The translations under genes and the position numbers were made by a program. The notes beneath the pieces were generated by a model that was given only the letters and a program-made list of their open reading frames with translations, had not been told where the DNA came from and made no database searches. Below, piece after piece: positions 42,062 to 54,488 of a DNA stretch of 64,000 nt. Positions within the stretch are counted from its first letter, which is position 1; each line of letters opens with the position of its first letter. This DNA comes from Diplocarpon mali (taxonomy: Eukaryota > Ascomycota > Leotiomycetes > Helotiales > Drepanopezizaceae). The stretch spans positions 189,394-253,393 of the forward strand of contig JAENRP010000003.1 in the NCBI GenBank assembly GCA_024741835.1, written 5' to 3'.

Positions 42062-43482
42062 TCAGTTGATATGCACCTCAACAGAATCCATATCCTCCAA
42101 CTCTGTGTCCTCAACCTTCGTTTCCGACTCAAGCTCCTCTCCATCAAAGAAGATCTTGATTTCCTGTTCATCTGGAATTCTGTTTGCTCGCCGGAATACC
42201 GTGATCATCTTTCCAATGGTGGTGTCCGGCTTGACAATAGTCTTGTACTCCAAGTCGCGGGACTTCATCAGAAGTCTGGTTTTCTTAACCGGCACCTCTT
42301 CCTGGGCTTCCTCTGCGCCAGCCTGTATGCGCCCTGTCTTCTCTCTCGCTTCCTGTTTCGCTTTCCAGGCGTCGAACAGTTCTGAAGTCCATGCCTCGAA
42401 ATGTATCCCGCCATTCTCATCAAAACCGTCCCTTGATGCCTTACCTTTCCCATCGACTAAAGAACTGCATGTGTTGAAATCAAAGATCCTAGTTCCTTTC
42501 CACGTCAAGTAGACTTTACCCTTAAGTTCTTGAGACATAGGATGCCCGTTTATTATCTGCTTGTCGCACCAGGAAGATCGTACTAGTTGAAGCTGCTGAG
42601 ACATTTTCCTCTTAACTCTCAATGGTGTTGACCCCTCGATTCTTGACGTAATTAAGATCTCTACGACAGGGTCGACCTCTTGCACCGAGGAACCATCCCC
42701 GATGAACATATCGTCCAAGCCGTTATCGTGATTCTGCCCCTGGAAAGCCAACGCCATTCTCCTCTTCTGCTCCGCCTTTTGCCTCTCTCGTTCTTGTGCT
42801 GCTGCCAGTAGCTCGGGAAATTCATCCTCCGAATATGCGTCATCGTCCTCGATAGGTACAAGTGGGGCAGTTTTGGGAGGGGGGGCGAAATCGTGTTCAT
42901 CATTCAGGTCTGTGGGATGAATAGCTGATAGCGTTGTAACTTTTGCTTCTTCTTCGCTCCCGCTGTCGCTGAGGGAAATGTAGCCCTTCGCAACTTCTTT
43001 GTCGTTGGGTGACTTTCCTTTGCGTAACTCGTCGCTGTACCTCGCAGAGAGTGAAGTTGAAGAGCCTCGAGGTTGGTTTTGGATAGATCCACTAAAATAC
43101 AGTGAGCATTAGTTTTGGACTTCCTGGAGGTTGTGATTTACCGGCGATCGTGCCTCTTATCTTCGTCCTTAGCAGCATTTTCGTCGGACGAGTAGGTGGT
43201 ACCCTGCGAAGACACGCGCCGCCTCTTCTCTCCAGGGGAACTGAATGTCACCTCTGCACTCGTAGAAGATCTCTTCCTCTGGATTTTGACCTGTTTCTTC
43301 TGTCGTCTGCGTTCCTGCTCAGCAGCTCGTTGGTGGTAAATATCCTTCGCACGGCTGAAGAACTCGAGGGGTTCTTCGGCCTCCGATACTGTCTTAACAG
43401 TTATTTTCTTCCTGAATAGCGATCTCTTGACCGGCTTCGTTGCCACCTCCTCGGCAGAACCTTCACCAATGTCGGCATTCAT
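42062..43482 (-). CDS. ESC2: Rad60/Esc2/NIP45-family protein with two SUMO-like domains
   Basis: Two exons (43482-43142 and 43091-42062) encode 456 residues. The family (S. pombe Rad60, yeast Esc2, human NIP45) binds SUMO-pathway enzymes and controls recombination intermediates at stalled forks. The N-terminus has charged, basic segments (KRSLFRKKITVKT, RRQKKQVKIQRKR), followed by an acid-flanked SUMO-interaction-like motif (YISLSDSGSEEE, about 151-162). SUMO-like domain 1 lies at about 257-323 (VVEILITSRIEG to FDFNTCSS). Domain 2 is at about 385-455 (RLLMKSRDLEYKTIVKPDTT, EIKIFFDGEELE, SVEVHIN). There is no C-terminal Gly-Gly, so it is not a conjugated SUMO. The symbol follows yeast; Rad60 would serve equally. 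It is divergent from LSM6. Confidence 0.87.
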
Positions 43483-43793
43483 TGCTCTGTCGAATCGTGG
43501 TCGTTGTGTATGTATCGAGGTATTGGCGCGACTTGCGCAGTTGAGACGACGCGATCAAGCTGCCAGCACCACGCTAGAGATTCTAACTCGAACCGCTACT
43601 AGCCAGCCCGATGTTGGAGTTGAAGGGAAAGTCGCATTCAGAATTACGCTTTGCGTCGTCTCTCTGAATTGTTGCCCTTTGAGCCTGCGAGAAGCCGAGC
43701 GAGCACCTATTCCGTTTGCGACAAGTTTGGCAGCCCTCTAGAACAACTTTACCCCGCCTCGCGAACCTCCAGACTTTATAATTACAAGTCAGC

Positions 43794-44145
43794 ATGGAGA
43801 ACGGTATCACCAACCAAGGCGAGGGAAAGGACCCCTCCGGATTCCTCAGCGAGATCATTGGAAGCTCAGTCACCGTCAAGCTGAACAGTGGAGTGGTCTA
43901 CAAAGGTTCGTTCAGAGCTACTTCTCTGAGTACTTTTCCCTAACCCTGCGACAGGAGAATTGCAAAGCATCGATGGTTACATGAATCTTGCACTCGAGAA
44001 ATGCGAGGAACACGTTGATGGTGCGAAAAGGAGAAGCTATGGAGATGCTTTCGTGCGGGGGAATAATGGTTCGTTCTCATGTGCCTTATGGAATATATGT
44101 TTGCTGACGCCTTGCGCCGTAGTTATGTACATCTCAGCGGATTGA
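43794..44145 (+). CDS. LSM6: U6 snRNA-associated Sm-like protein Lsm6
   Basis: Three exons (43794-43905, 43955-44068, 44123-44145) encode 82 residues. Lsm6 belongs to the Lsm1-7 ring (cytoplasmic mRNA decapping) and the Lsm2-8 ring (U6 snRNA in the spliceosome). The Sm1 motif is FLSEIIGSSVTVKLNSGVVYKGELQSIDGYMNLAL in outline, with the RNA-binding Asp and Asn in IDGYMN. Sm2 lies in AFVRGNNVMYISAD, split by the last intron; the final exon has only 23 bases. The size and the RGNNVMYIS ending fit Lsm6 rather than SmF. The 311-bp gap to the Rad60-like start is a shared bidirectional promoter. Confidence 0.95.
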
Positions 44146-47063
44146 ACGAATCGCCACTATCTGGGGATCCGTATAGCTGGAAATGCTACAAGCATTGACG
44201 GGAGTTCGGGAGTCTTCTCAACGGGGGCGTTGAGCTGGGAAGCACTTGACTTTTGGGTCTTGCCCTCAAACTTGAAGCGAGCTGCAGAGAATTTACGTAT
44301 CCAAAGTCTGACCTTTCTTTGTGAATGGTTTTCGAAAAAGAAAAAACTCAGCGATATTCACGAAGAAAATACTGCCGCGTATTGGTACTTCTCTTTTTAC
44401 AATTTTCTCTTCGTTCGCTTCATCGCTACCATTACTCCCTTCTCTCTCCACGGAGATCGGCATTCTGATTAAGGGCAATCATCTCATCTTATCTCAGAGC
44501 TGTACTAGAAATTAAGGGGAAAGATTGTAAAAAGCATAAATCTTTTCGTCTCCTGCAAAATTGACCACATCGGAGTCTCACATGAAACGACTTGCACTCG
44601 TGTACCTTCAACATTCGTAAGTCTGAGATCTGCCCGCGATCCCTTCCAGTGCTTATCGTCGAAGTAGTATCGTAATAACCTTCGAGCAATCAAACAGCTT
44701 GTGCAAACCATCTTCCAATATTTTGGCAGACTATATACCCATAAGGTTCATTGCTGAACGACTTGTGGGAAAGTAGTATCAGGCGCAGAGAGGCACGAGC
44801 TGAGGACTTGGTTTTCGCGAATGATCTTTCTCGTTTGGCCTCCTCTCTGTGGTGTTTAGCAGCAGGGCGGTATCTTTGCTGGTTGTAGGGACTATGCAAG
44901 GTGTTGCCCAAGGGAAATTGTCTGTTCACGAATCGGTGTGTACAGGTCACCTGAGGCCTAGGGAATAATGTACAGCTCGTTAGTCTGGAATAGCTTACCT
45001 GGTCGACCAGTCTGGCAATGGACCGCACTGCCCCAAGATCTCAGCCTTGCACTGAGCAGCATATTCGTGAGCTGTGAGTGCTGGACTAGATAAGTTTCCC
45101 GGACTGCTATCATTCAACAGACCCCGTCAAGTCTTCTCCAGCAAGCATTAGCCATGCGATTTGATCTGACAAGCTCGCTTTCGTGGGGAGCAAGGCGCAA
45201 ATTGTGTTTTGGGACCGAGGTCACACTCTTCAAGCTCTTGAGCTTTCCTAGAGACTTGAAAATGTGAAATCTGAACAAGTCAGCCGCAGATTTCAGAGCA
45301 GCAGGGTTCTGGATACAATAGCGAAGTTCCTGTGGAGCAAGATAACGAAGAGGTTCTGAACTAACGTCAGAGTTATAGTTGTAGCGGTACTCTCTGTTGA
45401 GGTTATTGTGAGGGCTTACATGTAGAAAGTCGAAAATCGACTGGAAGTAACACTATGACTCTGTATCAAGTCATTTACAGGGTTTTCCGAGGTTACCGAG
45501 ATTTTCCATCAGTGCAAGTGCTCTGGATTCGCTGCAGATGCTGAGAGTGATCGGTGGCGGGCAAGTCGACAAGTTTCTGCCACTCCACTGAGTCAGTACA
45601 ACTCTTTCTGCTCGAATGTTTCCTACCCATATTTTGTTCCCAAGTTTGACTGGAAATCTTGGGAGTAACCAAAACTTGGTGTCATGGCTAGGTCTGATGC
45701 GAAGAGGGCTTTTCGAGATAACGTTTATACATTGACAACTGTCGCTAGATGGTTCTACGACGGCACTGTTGTTCGGGGATTTAGTGAGCTAGAACATGTC
45801 TACAGCGCTCAATATCTAATCTGATGATCGGACATTGCTTGTAGTGATATTGTTCTTCCTGGCTATGATATGCTTAACAATAGTACCTGAAGCTCAGTCG
45901 TCTCAAATCGACGCGAGATTCCCTCGTAGTATGTTTGCTTCTCCAGCCCTATCCTTAAGCAAAAACATTTCCCTTCTTAATCTCGTCGTATCTGGGGCGA
46001 GCGCGGACATATTATTATGAGCACAATAATTTCCAGTACACTACAGGTTCACAAGAAATGTCTCAAAATTAGTAGCCTGTTCTTTTATATAGAGGTATTC
46101 ATTCTGCCGCGAGCTATCGTGGTTCATATCTATATCTGGTTGACCAAAAATCAGAGATGCTGAAGCTCGTCCTACTCTCACCGCAAAGATAGATGGTATA
46201 GCTGTTCTGTGCTGCAGATATTGCTGTGTAATTTCTGATCCTTCCGGCTCGGCTTTTCTCTTATACTTGGAGCCAAACGTCTTTCTGTTCGGGATCGTGC
46301 GTTCAGGGCATACCTTAATCGTAAGACAGATATCATATATGATATCAGCAAAAGAGTAAGCAAGCAGATCAAATTCGTCGCAATGGAAGCAAGATATTCT
46401 TATATATATTTCGGCAGTGCGACGATCCCCGAATTGTGGTCTTTCACATATCCCGTAGGGCATTCAAGGACCCCGAATGCTTCTAAGGTCACTAAGGCCA
46501 CCGTTATATGCCAAGTTCTTAGAGAGAACACTATAGGATATTTTTTGATTAGCTAAACCAGGCAAAGTTCAAGCATGGCTCTCTACTTAGGCGGTCTTAA
46601 ACATGCGTGTCGTCTATTTTCGCTCGGTTAGCTTGTGTGGCATGACGCGAAAGGAATCGGAAGTTCGATTCGCGGTCTCCTCAAGCCCACTTGGGTTGCT
46701 TTTATTGAGTTGAAATATCGCACTGAGATTGGTGCTCTGAAGGCTTTCAGATAGATACGCAAGTTGCATGGCAAGATATAACCTGAGAGTCGAAGGAACT
46801 AGTCGCTGCGCTCAAGTTCAGAATGGCCAAGTCATATGAAAGCTGTCATTCATGATGCTACAGCGTATAAATTGGTCACCCCAAGAAGAAGCTACAATGG
46901 TATCAATATGTGCGGTCGTTCATCCGATCGAAAATGTGTACGTCGTCCGCCAACCTTAGGTCCCCTAAACACCGACATTATGCTTTGTAACCATCGACGC
47001 CTGGAACCAGTATGCAAACGCTCTGAAAGGCAAACAAATCTGCGCAGCGGCAGGGGTTATCGC
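44146..47063. other. Gene-poor region between LSM6 and SGS1
   Basis: About 2.9 kb without a supported gene. Frames are short and lack homology I recognise. A tRNA-like fragment on the plus strand near 46625-46685 (CATGACGCG and a GTTCGATTC T-loop-like word) does not fold into a full cloverleaf. The right end holds the SGS1 3' UTR. Confidence 0.4.
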
Positions 47064-50000
47064 TCATGTTGGCATCATGCCAATACTCATACCCCCTCCT
47101 CTTCCTCCTTGGCTTCTGATACCGGGACCACTAGGGTTACTGCCCCGAGTTTTCCTCGATACGTTCCTTTTTCTCACACCAGATGTACTTGGGCCAGAAG
47201 TAGAGCCCGTGCTCGTCCTTGCACTGTAGCTCTTCTTTCCTTTTCCTCGACCCCTCCCTCTGCCTCGAAAGCTGCTCCCGCGGCTCTTCAGGCTTCTGGG
47301 CTTAGAACTGGACGGATTCCAAGGCAATTTACGAGTAGAGTTCTGATTTCCTCCGAAGAACCTTGAAGATCTCTCTGCATATGCGACGTCTCGATCAGAT
47401 CCTCCATACTCTTCGCCCTCATCATCGTCCTCGCCCTCATCCTCATCCTCGCCTTCTGTTACTAGATCTATGACATTTTCATGGTTTTGGTCTATGTCTT
47501 GATCGTGATCACGGCTCCCATTCATCATGTCGTTGTAAGCTTTGTAGAAGCGCTTTATCAATGGAATGAATTTGTGGCCGAACTCATTGACTCTGTTCAC
47601 ATCGATACCTGGTATCTGTTGCATCTCCTCAAGGGTCGTTGTCCACTCGATGGCCATCTCTCGAAAGTGTGTTTCTTTGAAGAAAGCCACCTTTGCAGAA
47701 AGGCCATTGCGTATTCTTTCTTCCAAAATCTTGGCCTCGTGCACGAAAGAAGATATAACATCACGGTGAATCTCAGGCAGTGTCGCCATCCGCTGGTCAG
47801 TGGTGATTGGACGACCCTGCTCATCACCAGGGGTTTCTTTCCATCCTCTAGAGTCTTGTATTGTTTCGAATCCATCCTCTTCGTCAATCTCTTCACCGAA
47901 GAAATCATCAGTAGCATAACCGGTTTCCACAGTGTTCTTACATTGGTTGTTAAGCTGCTTCCTATGCGACGCAGGAGAAATCGGAGAAGTGAACATTGTA
48001 GACGGGGGATACTTTGGTGCGTCCTTCGGTTTTGATTTCGTCTTATGGGAAACTTGAACCCGGAGACTTAATTTGCGTTTCCCATTAAGGAAATCGCGAC
48101 AGTTCAACCCCAGCTGGAAAAATTAGTTTACAGGGATATGGCAGAGAAATCGTGCTGGTACTCACTCTCAAATAATCTGATGGGAATCCACTTTTCCAAA
48201 CACTTTCTTCCTCGAGTGCATTTTCCATTATAAGGCGGTAAAACAGGCGTTCGACATCACCCCGGTCAACATTGGCAGCTTTTCCGAACTCATCGAGATC
48301 ACCCGGGCCGTTATGTTTATTCAATTTCGTTTTGGCGCCTGGGGCACCTCGCAAAATATCTACGCAGGCGAGAACAGTGTAGTTGTGATGCTGGACATGC
48401 TTGACGATTTTCATGGCTGATTTCGCGTGATCCGTGAAGTCGACATCATCAAAGACAGTGTCAGAGCAACAATTGTCACAGGTCTGTCGACAATCTTCCT
48501 TGGAGAAATTCTCTCCAAAGTATCGTAGAACTTGTGACCTGCGGCAGTCTGATCGATTCTCACAGTACCCAATCATGCTTTTTAGCATATCGCGCTGTCT
48601 TTGCTTTTGATCTTCGTTACCTTCACCTTTCTCAATAAAGCCCTTCAACATGGAGGTGTCTTGAAATCCAAAGTAAAGGTAACACCCGGACTTTTTCCCA
48701 TCTCTCCCAGCCCGCCCAGTTTCTTGATAGTACCCTTCTAAGCTCTTGGGCACAGAAGCGTGTATAACAAACCGAACATCAGGCTTGTCAATACCCATAC
48801 CAAAGGCAATTGTGGCAACAACTACTTGCAACTTACCAGTCTGCCAGTCATGCAGGACAGTGGCCTTTTCTTCGCGGGCCATACCTGCATGAAAGTGATA
48901 CGCTCGGATGCGGTGCTCATCCACCAGCTTCTTAGCCAAATCTTCGCAGCCTTTCTGCGAGAGGGCATAGATGATACCAGTCTGGTTCTTATACTTTTTT
49001 TTAACGAGATCGGCAATCTCTAAGGACATCTTAGCTTGGACTCCTTTGCCTCTTTTCTGACGCACTTCGTAATGCAGATTGGGTCTGTTGAAACTCTGTG
49101 CGAAAATCGAACAGCCGACCATGCCGAGGTTCTGCATGACATCGGCCTTGACATTCCTAGTTGCAGTGGCGGTCAAGGCCATGAGCGGAACGTTTGGGAA
49201 TTCTTTTCTCATCGGCCCGAGAGCTACGTAATCGGGTCGGAAATCATGTCCCCACTGGCTCACACAATGTGCTTCGTCAATAACAATCCGGGCAAGCTTA
49301 TTCTTGTTGTGTAGGCGGGCCAGGGCATTGATCATGGGCGCACTTTTATTGATCATCTCGGGAGTAATGTAGAGCAGTTGTATGTACTGCTCAGGGTATT
49401 CTTCCCTCAAATTATTCCAGATCTGGCGCTTTTCGTCCGCAGAGGTTTCACCGTTCAAGGTAGCAGCCTGGATGTTATTTGCCCTAAGATGCTGGACTTG
49501 ATCGTTCATGAGACTCAGAAGAGGTGAGATGACAATCGTAACTCCTTTTGTTTTTCCAGTCTGCACAACAGCGGGAAGTTGATAGCACAGTGACTTGCCG
49601 CCTCCGGTGGGCATCAGAACAAAAGCATCCCGACCACCCAAGGTGGCGTTGATAGCATCAAGCTGGTGACGTCTAAAGCCTTTCAGTCTGAATCGGTCCC
49701 TCAGTGCCCGTTTGACATCTCCGGACCAAGCATGATTGAACATAGTCGCAGCGTCCAAGTCTACAGAGTACATGGTTTGCTCCTCGGCTGGATGGCCCTT
49801 CTTCAACCGCCCAGGCAGCCTCGAGGTACTTTCAGCCACAGCGGTGAACCTTGATGTCACCAGGGAAGGATTGGGAAGAGATTGCCGCTGCTCGACTTGT
49901 TCGGCCATTTCAAGGAAGTCATCATCGTCCTCGCTATTTCCATAATCGTCTTCGAAATCATCAAGCATATGCTCGTGACATTTTGACGTCTGAAGATGCG

Positions 50001-52473
50001 ACGATTCTACTGCTAGTGATTCTTCGAAGTCCTCATCATCGTATTCGTCGTAAGTCAGAGGAGACGGTTCTCGACGGAAGTTCGGTTGTCTTGAACGCTC
50101 CGAGGATTGCCTAATATTTCGAACGCCGGAATGTTGCGGCTCGTGTGTAGATGCAGGCTTCTCCGAGCGTCTGATAGGAGACGGGGATGCGGGGGGTGTT
50201 GACCTGGGCGGCAACGTTGCCGTCCCGACTTTGTTCAAGAAAGCAGGCGGAGGGTGCTCAGCCGGTAGTCGTGAATTCGACCCTGCCCGTAAGCTTTGCT
50301 GTGCCGAAGAAATTTGAGTCTGCATGATGACTTGAGCACTTCCATTCAGGCTAGTTTCAGATGGAAATGTAACGGTGCTTTCTTCTGCCCTGGAAGGGCA
50401 CGGTCCTTCATCTTGCTCGAGGTCTGGCCCTGTACCAAAACCATCCTGTATCGCCCCCGACTTGTGCAAGAGCCTGGCAACATCTTTCTCTATTGTCTTG
50501 AGGTTCTGGCTGACTGAAACTTGTTTATCTTCCTCAAAACTAGCATCCGAACCTGCGTCCAACAGTCCGCAAACCTGGCGCGCAAGGTTCTTTTTCTCTT
50601 CCATTAGAACTCTATGATTTTTTCCGAGTTCAGTCAAGGCGTCGTATGCTTTCAGTGAATCCAAGATTTTCATCCGCTCTTCCTTAAAATGCGCCGGGGC
50701 TCGCTCGTCTTTATCAATTACATATTCCGTACAAATCAGAGCATTCGCAGCAAGTAGGCCCCGCACGCGCTCCACATACATACTCAACCTTTCAGGCTTG
50801 GCTAAATATATCAATGCGAGCTTCCTATCATCCAATCCATGTGAGGGAGTGGGCGTTTCTTGATTAGAAGGCTGTGGTGTAGGCTTAGTCAATTCACTGG
50901 CCTTGATTGGCGAAGTTTTTTGAAAGAGTAATTGTACACTTTGCCGTCTCGCTGCCAAATTCCGTGATATAGGCCGTGAGGGGCTTCCGTTCCTTGAATT
51001 AGGGCCCTTAGAGTCCCTTGATTTGAGATCAAACTGCTCAAAAGATGGAACATCATTCAGCCGTGGACTTGTCCAATTGTTAAGGATCCGAGGACTGTTT
51101 TTGACCGAAACGCAAGGGGTGTGTTTGACGGGTTCTTCGGCATCAGATGGACAATCCTCGTCCTCGGAATCCTGTATTGTGGCTGAGTTTCGACGTGTTG
51201 AGCTGTTTTTTGCTGTCTGTGGAGAAGCGATTGAAGGGCAGTTGATTACTCTCGCAGGAGAAGCCGCAACTAGGACTTTAGGCTTGGGGCTCATGGTGGT
51301 GATTCTGGCGGATGATTTGGCGGACACGAATGTCTGTGAAGCAGGAAGGATGCCATAATCTCTACGAGCTAGTCGACTCGACGGACCCTCATCGGCAGAT
51401 AGAGCACGAGTAACGCTTGTTCGCGTGCGAGTCTCGGTTCTGCTGATAGTTTCGGTCACATGGACTTGATCTCTAACCTCATCTGAGGTCATAGCCACCT
51501 CGTTGCTAGCCTTCAGCGGCTTGATCCGAGTTTCTTGGAAAGGTAACCGAACTTTCTGGGAAGCTACCACGTCGTCAATGTCCACAAAGCCATCTAAATC
51601 TATGTGTCCATCTCTGGTAGACTTCGTGTATGACCGCTCGTAGCTGTTAGTCCGTTTCGAACGGCCAGGTGACATATCAAAGCTCTTTCTTTTCTTCGAC
51701 GATCGAGGTACCGGTTCGGCCCGTGAAGCTGAGTCTTCCTTCCATAGTCTTGTAGGCTCTTCGAAGATCTCTATCTCTGAGCTACTCGACCCAGGGGCGC
51801 AGCCTTCGCCAAAGTCATCGCTCGTTAGATCCACAAATTCGATAGTATCAAGCTTGAGTCCTATGTCCGCGCGGGGGGTTTGCCTGGGAGTTTGAGGCGT
51901 CCGCAACGCTCTTCCGACATTCGTTGGGAGCAGCACTTGAAGAGGATTCTTTGTAGGAGTGCCTGCGTGATGTCAGATTCTTACTACTTTAACCATTTAT
52001 GAGAGGGAAAATGCACCGTGGACGTTTTTTCCTGTTTCTTTCAGGAATGTCGAATAATTAGTCGTAAGTGATGAAGGCGCCGCTGCAGACGATGTAGTAG
52101 AGGCTGGTGTAGCAAGCTGATTCTGGCTCATAAGACCTGGCCGGGTTGACCTTGATGACGAGGTCAGTCTACCCATTGACCCATCCACCGGCTGTCTCGA
52201 CTCCTGCAGGTATGATCTTGTGGCAATCGAAGGTGGGAGAGTTGGTCGGGCGAAGAGTTGAGCAGCATCGGCCAGCGGCGCAACTTGTCGAGTCCTTGGT
52301 GGACTTAGTGAAGCCCTCTGAGTCTCCTCCTCTACTTCCTCCCCGAAAAGGTTTTCGTGCACAGGTTCTGCTGCGAGAGAATCGAGCGAGACTCTGGCAT
52401 GGGCACCTGATGGCGGAGCCACTGCGTTCGATAACAACCAAGCGATATGACTGTCGAGATTGTGCCGAGTCAT
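47064..52473 (-). CDS. SGS1: RecQ-family DNA helicase Sgs1/BLM
   Basis: Three exons (52473-52017, 51962-48166, 48113-47064) encode 1767 residues. Sgs1/BLM is a 3'-5' helicase that with Top3-Rmi1 dissolves double Holliday junctions and resects breaks. The first 900 residues are disordered with acidic patches (EYDDEDFEE, DDFEDDYGNSEDDDD). The helicase core starts near FRRHQLDAINATLGGRDAF; Walker A is MPTGGGKS at about 936-943, DEAH is at about 1048-1051, and motif VI is QETGRAGRDG at about 1232-1241. The RecQ zinc site uses Cys in YCENRSDCRRSQ and CRQTCDNC. An HRDC domain lies at about 1535-1615. The tail has a SUMO-interaction-like motif (NVIDLVTEGEDEDE) and an RG-rich basic end. Three-exon joins keep frame. 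Confidence 0.95.
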
Positions 52474-52590
52474 GAGGACTGTCGCGAGTTATCATGTCGA
52501 GACACGTCCATTGGCATAGTTTTCGCAGGCTTCAGTGAAGGCCTTGGTCGTGGTACAGTTCTTGGCTATGGGACTTCATGAAGCTCGTGG

Positions 52591-52729
52591 CGCGTGAGCG
52601 CGCTAACGCGCTACCACAGTAGGTAGTAAGCGCGATTCGGCGATTAGATCGCCCCGCGAGGCTATTTCGACCTTCGCATCTAAGTAAAATTACCTTCCAT
52701 TAACCTTTGTGCGTGCACACGCGTCGCGT
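52591..52729 (-). promoter_or_regulatory. ACGCG (MCB-like) cluster upstream of SGS1
   Basis: Four ACGCG or CGCGT cores lie at 52591-52595, 52606-52610, 52719-52724 (full ACGCGT) and 52725-52729, roughly 120-260 bp upstream of the SGS1 start. ACGCGT is the binding core of the MBF cell-cycle factor that drives S-phase and repair genes in yeasts. The match is by sequence only. The segment also forms local GC-rich palindromes. Confidence 0.35.
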
Positions 52730-52744
52730 CACGCTTCCACTTCC

Positions 52745-53960
52745 ACTCTTCCATTTATGATAATATAATAACGAGTCTATGCAAAGCTTTAACTAATAAG
52801 CTATACCTTAATCGAAATCTAAAGGGCTAATTGAATAGACTATAAAGTTTGAATATTATCGCAGATATTTTTAAATGGGATCGAATTATAAATATAGCGC
52901 ATCGTTTTTCGTATTATCGAAATATAGTTACGAATATTATAACCTCATATAAAATACAAGATTCCTTATGACGCTATCCTAAATCTAGGAAGCTATTACT
53001 AATAAATTATTAAGAAATAAGAGCTTTATTTAAGCTAGTTCGAAAGGAACCTTCTATCCCGGAGGCTTCTCTTTTAACATAGTAGTAAAGTCAATTAGGT
53101 AAAAAGGTATTTATAACTACTTTTCGGCGGGTTACATATACTACATTCTTAAAACATTAGAAATCGATAAAAATGATTTACTTGAACAAAAACGATATCT
53201 ATGAAAGAGCTCGATTTTATTGATCTTAGTATAGGAAAGAAGAACTTACCAAAATACATACTTTATATATTGCTATTATATCTGCTAATATTACTTAACA
53301 AGGGATCTTCTCTAAAAAGTGCTTTGTAGCTTTGGATACCTCGAGCCCTATTAATAAGTATAGCGATTTATAAATAAACAAATGGAGAAAACTAAAATTG
53401 GTATAATAAATTATATATACCATATTATTACTATTATAACGACACAGAACCGCCTATATCGCAGGATCAAGTGTGTTAGCAAGAACAAGGTGCAAAGGCA
53501 TATTCTAGAATTCTAATGCGAAGAAAACGAAGAAGATAGAGAGTTCTCTTATAGAGAGTCTCCCTACTTGAATACATAGGCCAGAGGCCCTGTCGCCCGT
53601 TCCTATAATATTATGCGAGAGTGCCCTAGTACACCTTACTAAAGTAGAGTCAGGGTAACCCTACTTCGAACGATATATCAAAAACCTTAAACGCCGTAAC
53701 TCCCAGATGCCATGGTTACAAAGAGCTTATTAGCACGCTTATCGATTCTATGCATGAGCGGCTCTAAGCTTTAAGAAAGGCTAAGGGCTAGTATACAAAA
53801 TACTAAAGCCTTAAGATAGAGCTTTTAAACGATTCTGTTCTTAGCTTTACATCTTTATTATTCATATAATTGTGAGGTCTTAGATGTATAAGAAGGTAGG
53901 TAGGTTATAGCAGGGCAAGCCTAGATATGGGGCACATATAAAGATTAAAGGAAGGTAATT
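52745..53960. mobile_element. AT-rich degenerate repeat block (possible RIP relic)
   Basis: Immediately beyond the GC-rich SGS1 upstream segment, composition switches abruptly to AT-rich sequence rich in TATA, TTA and TAA with stops in all frames. It returns to normal near 53960. The pattern resembles that at 10080-11260 and fits an old transposon decayed by repeat-induced point mutation. No terminal repeats or protein remnants could be read. Edges are by eye. Confidence 0.45.
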
Positions 53961-54488
53961 TTACCTACCATTGTAGCACTGCGAGGGCTTGATGGGTCAC
54001 TCGGTGTTTCAGAGAACCATTCATTTCACTTCTTTCTCTGCGCTCGGAAACAATCAAGCTGCTAGGGCTGCCACTTGTTGTATACTTACCTACATACCTT
54101 AGGTGCCAAGGTCCTTCTCGCCTTCATGCATCTACCCTATCTGCGCGGAAGAAATCCATTCATCAGATCCATCCTTTCAAGGCGTGCAGCTTCTTCTTTC
54201 CTTCCTTGCTCTTGGATTGATCGCTCATTGGGAAAATGCATCTCACCGCTAGATGTAGGCCAAGGAAATATACTTCGAAGCTAGTTATATCCAAGCTTTC
54301 TGTTCGGATCAGAATATTCGTTTTTCTCCATCTGCATTGTTTGAGCGAATTCTTGATGCCATAGAGTCTTCAGGCAGAACAGTCAAATTCGAACGATTAC
54401 CTGGTTTCTCAAAAGCTACGTATAAGTTTATTCATTCATGGTTTCGGTCTTGCGACGCGGTAAACAAAACCTCCTCAATTCTGTTCTC
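53961..54488 (-). other. Spacer downstream of the nitrate transporter
   Basis: About 530 bp that should include the NRT2 3' UTR. No gene is seen. Confidence 0.4.

Noticed and set aside
46617..46690. tRNA-like stretch with GTTCGATTC
   Set aside because: The T-arm stems flanking the loop do not pair and no anticodon arm or acceptor stem can be drawn. At most a tRNA-derived relic.
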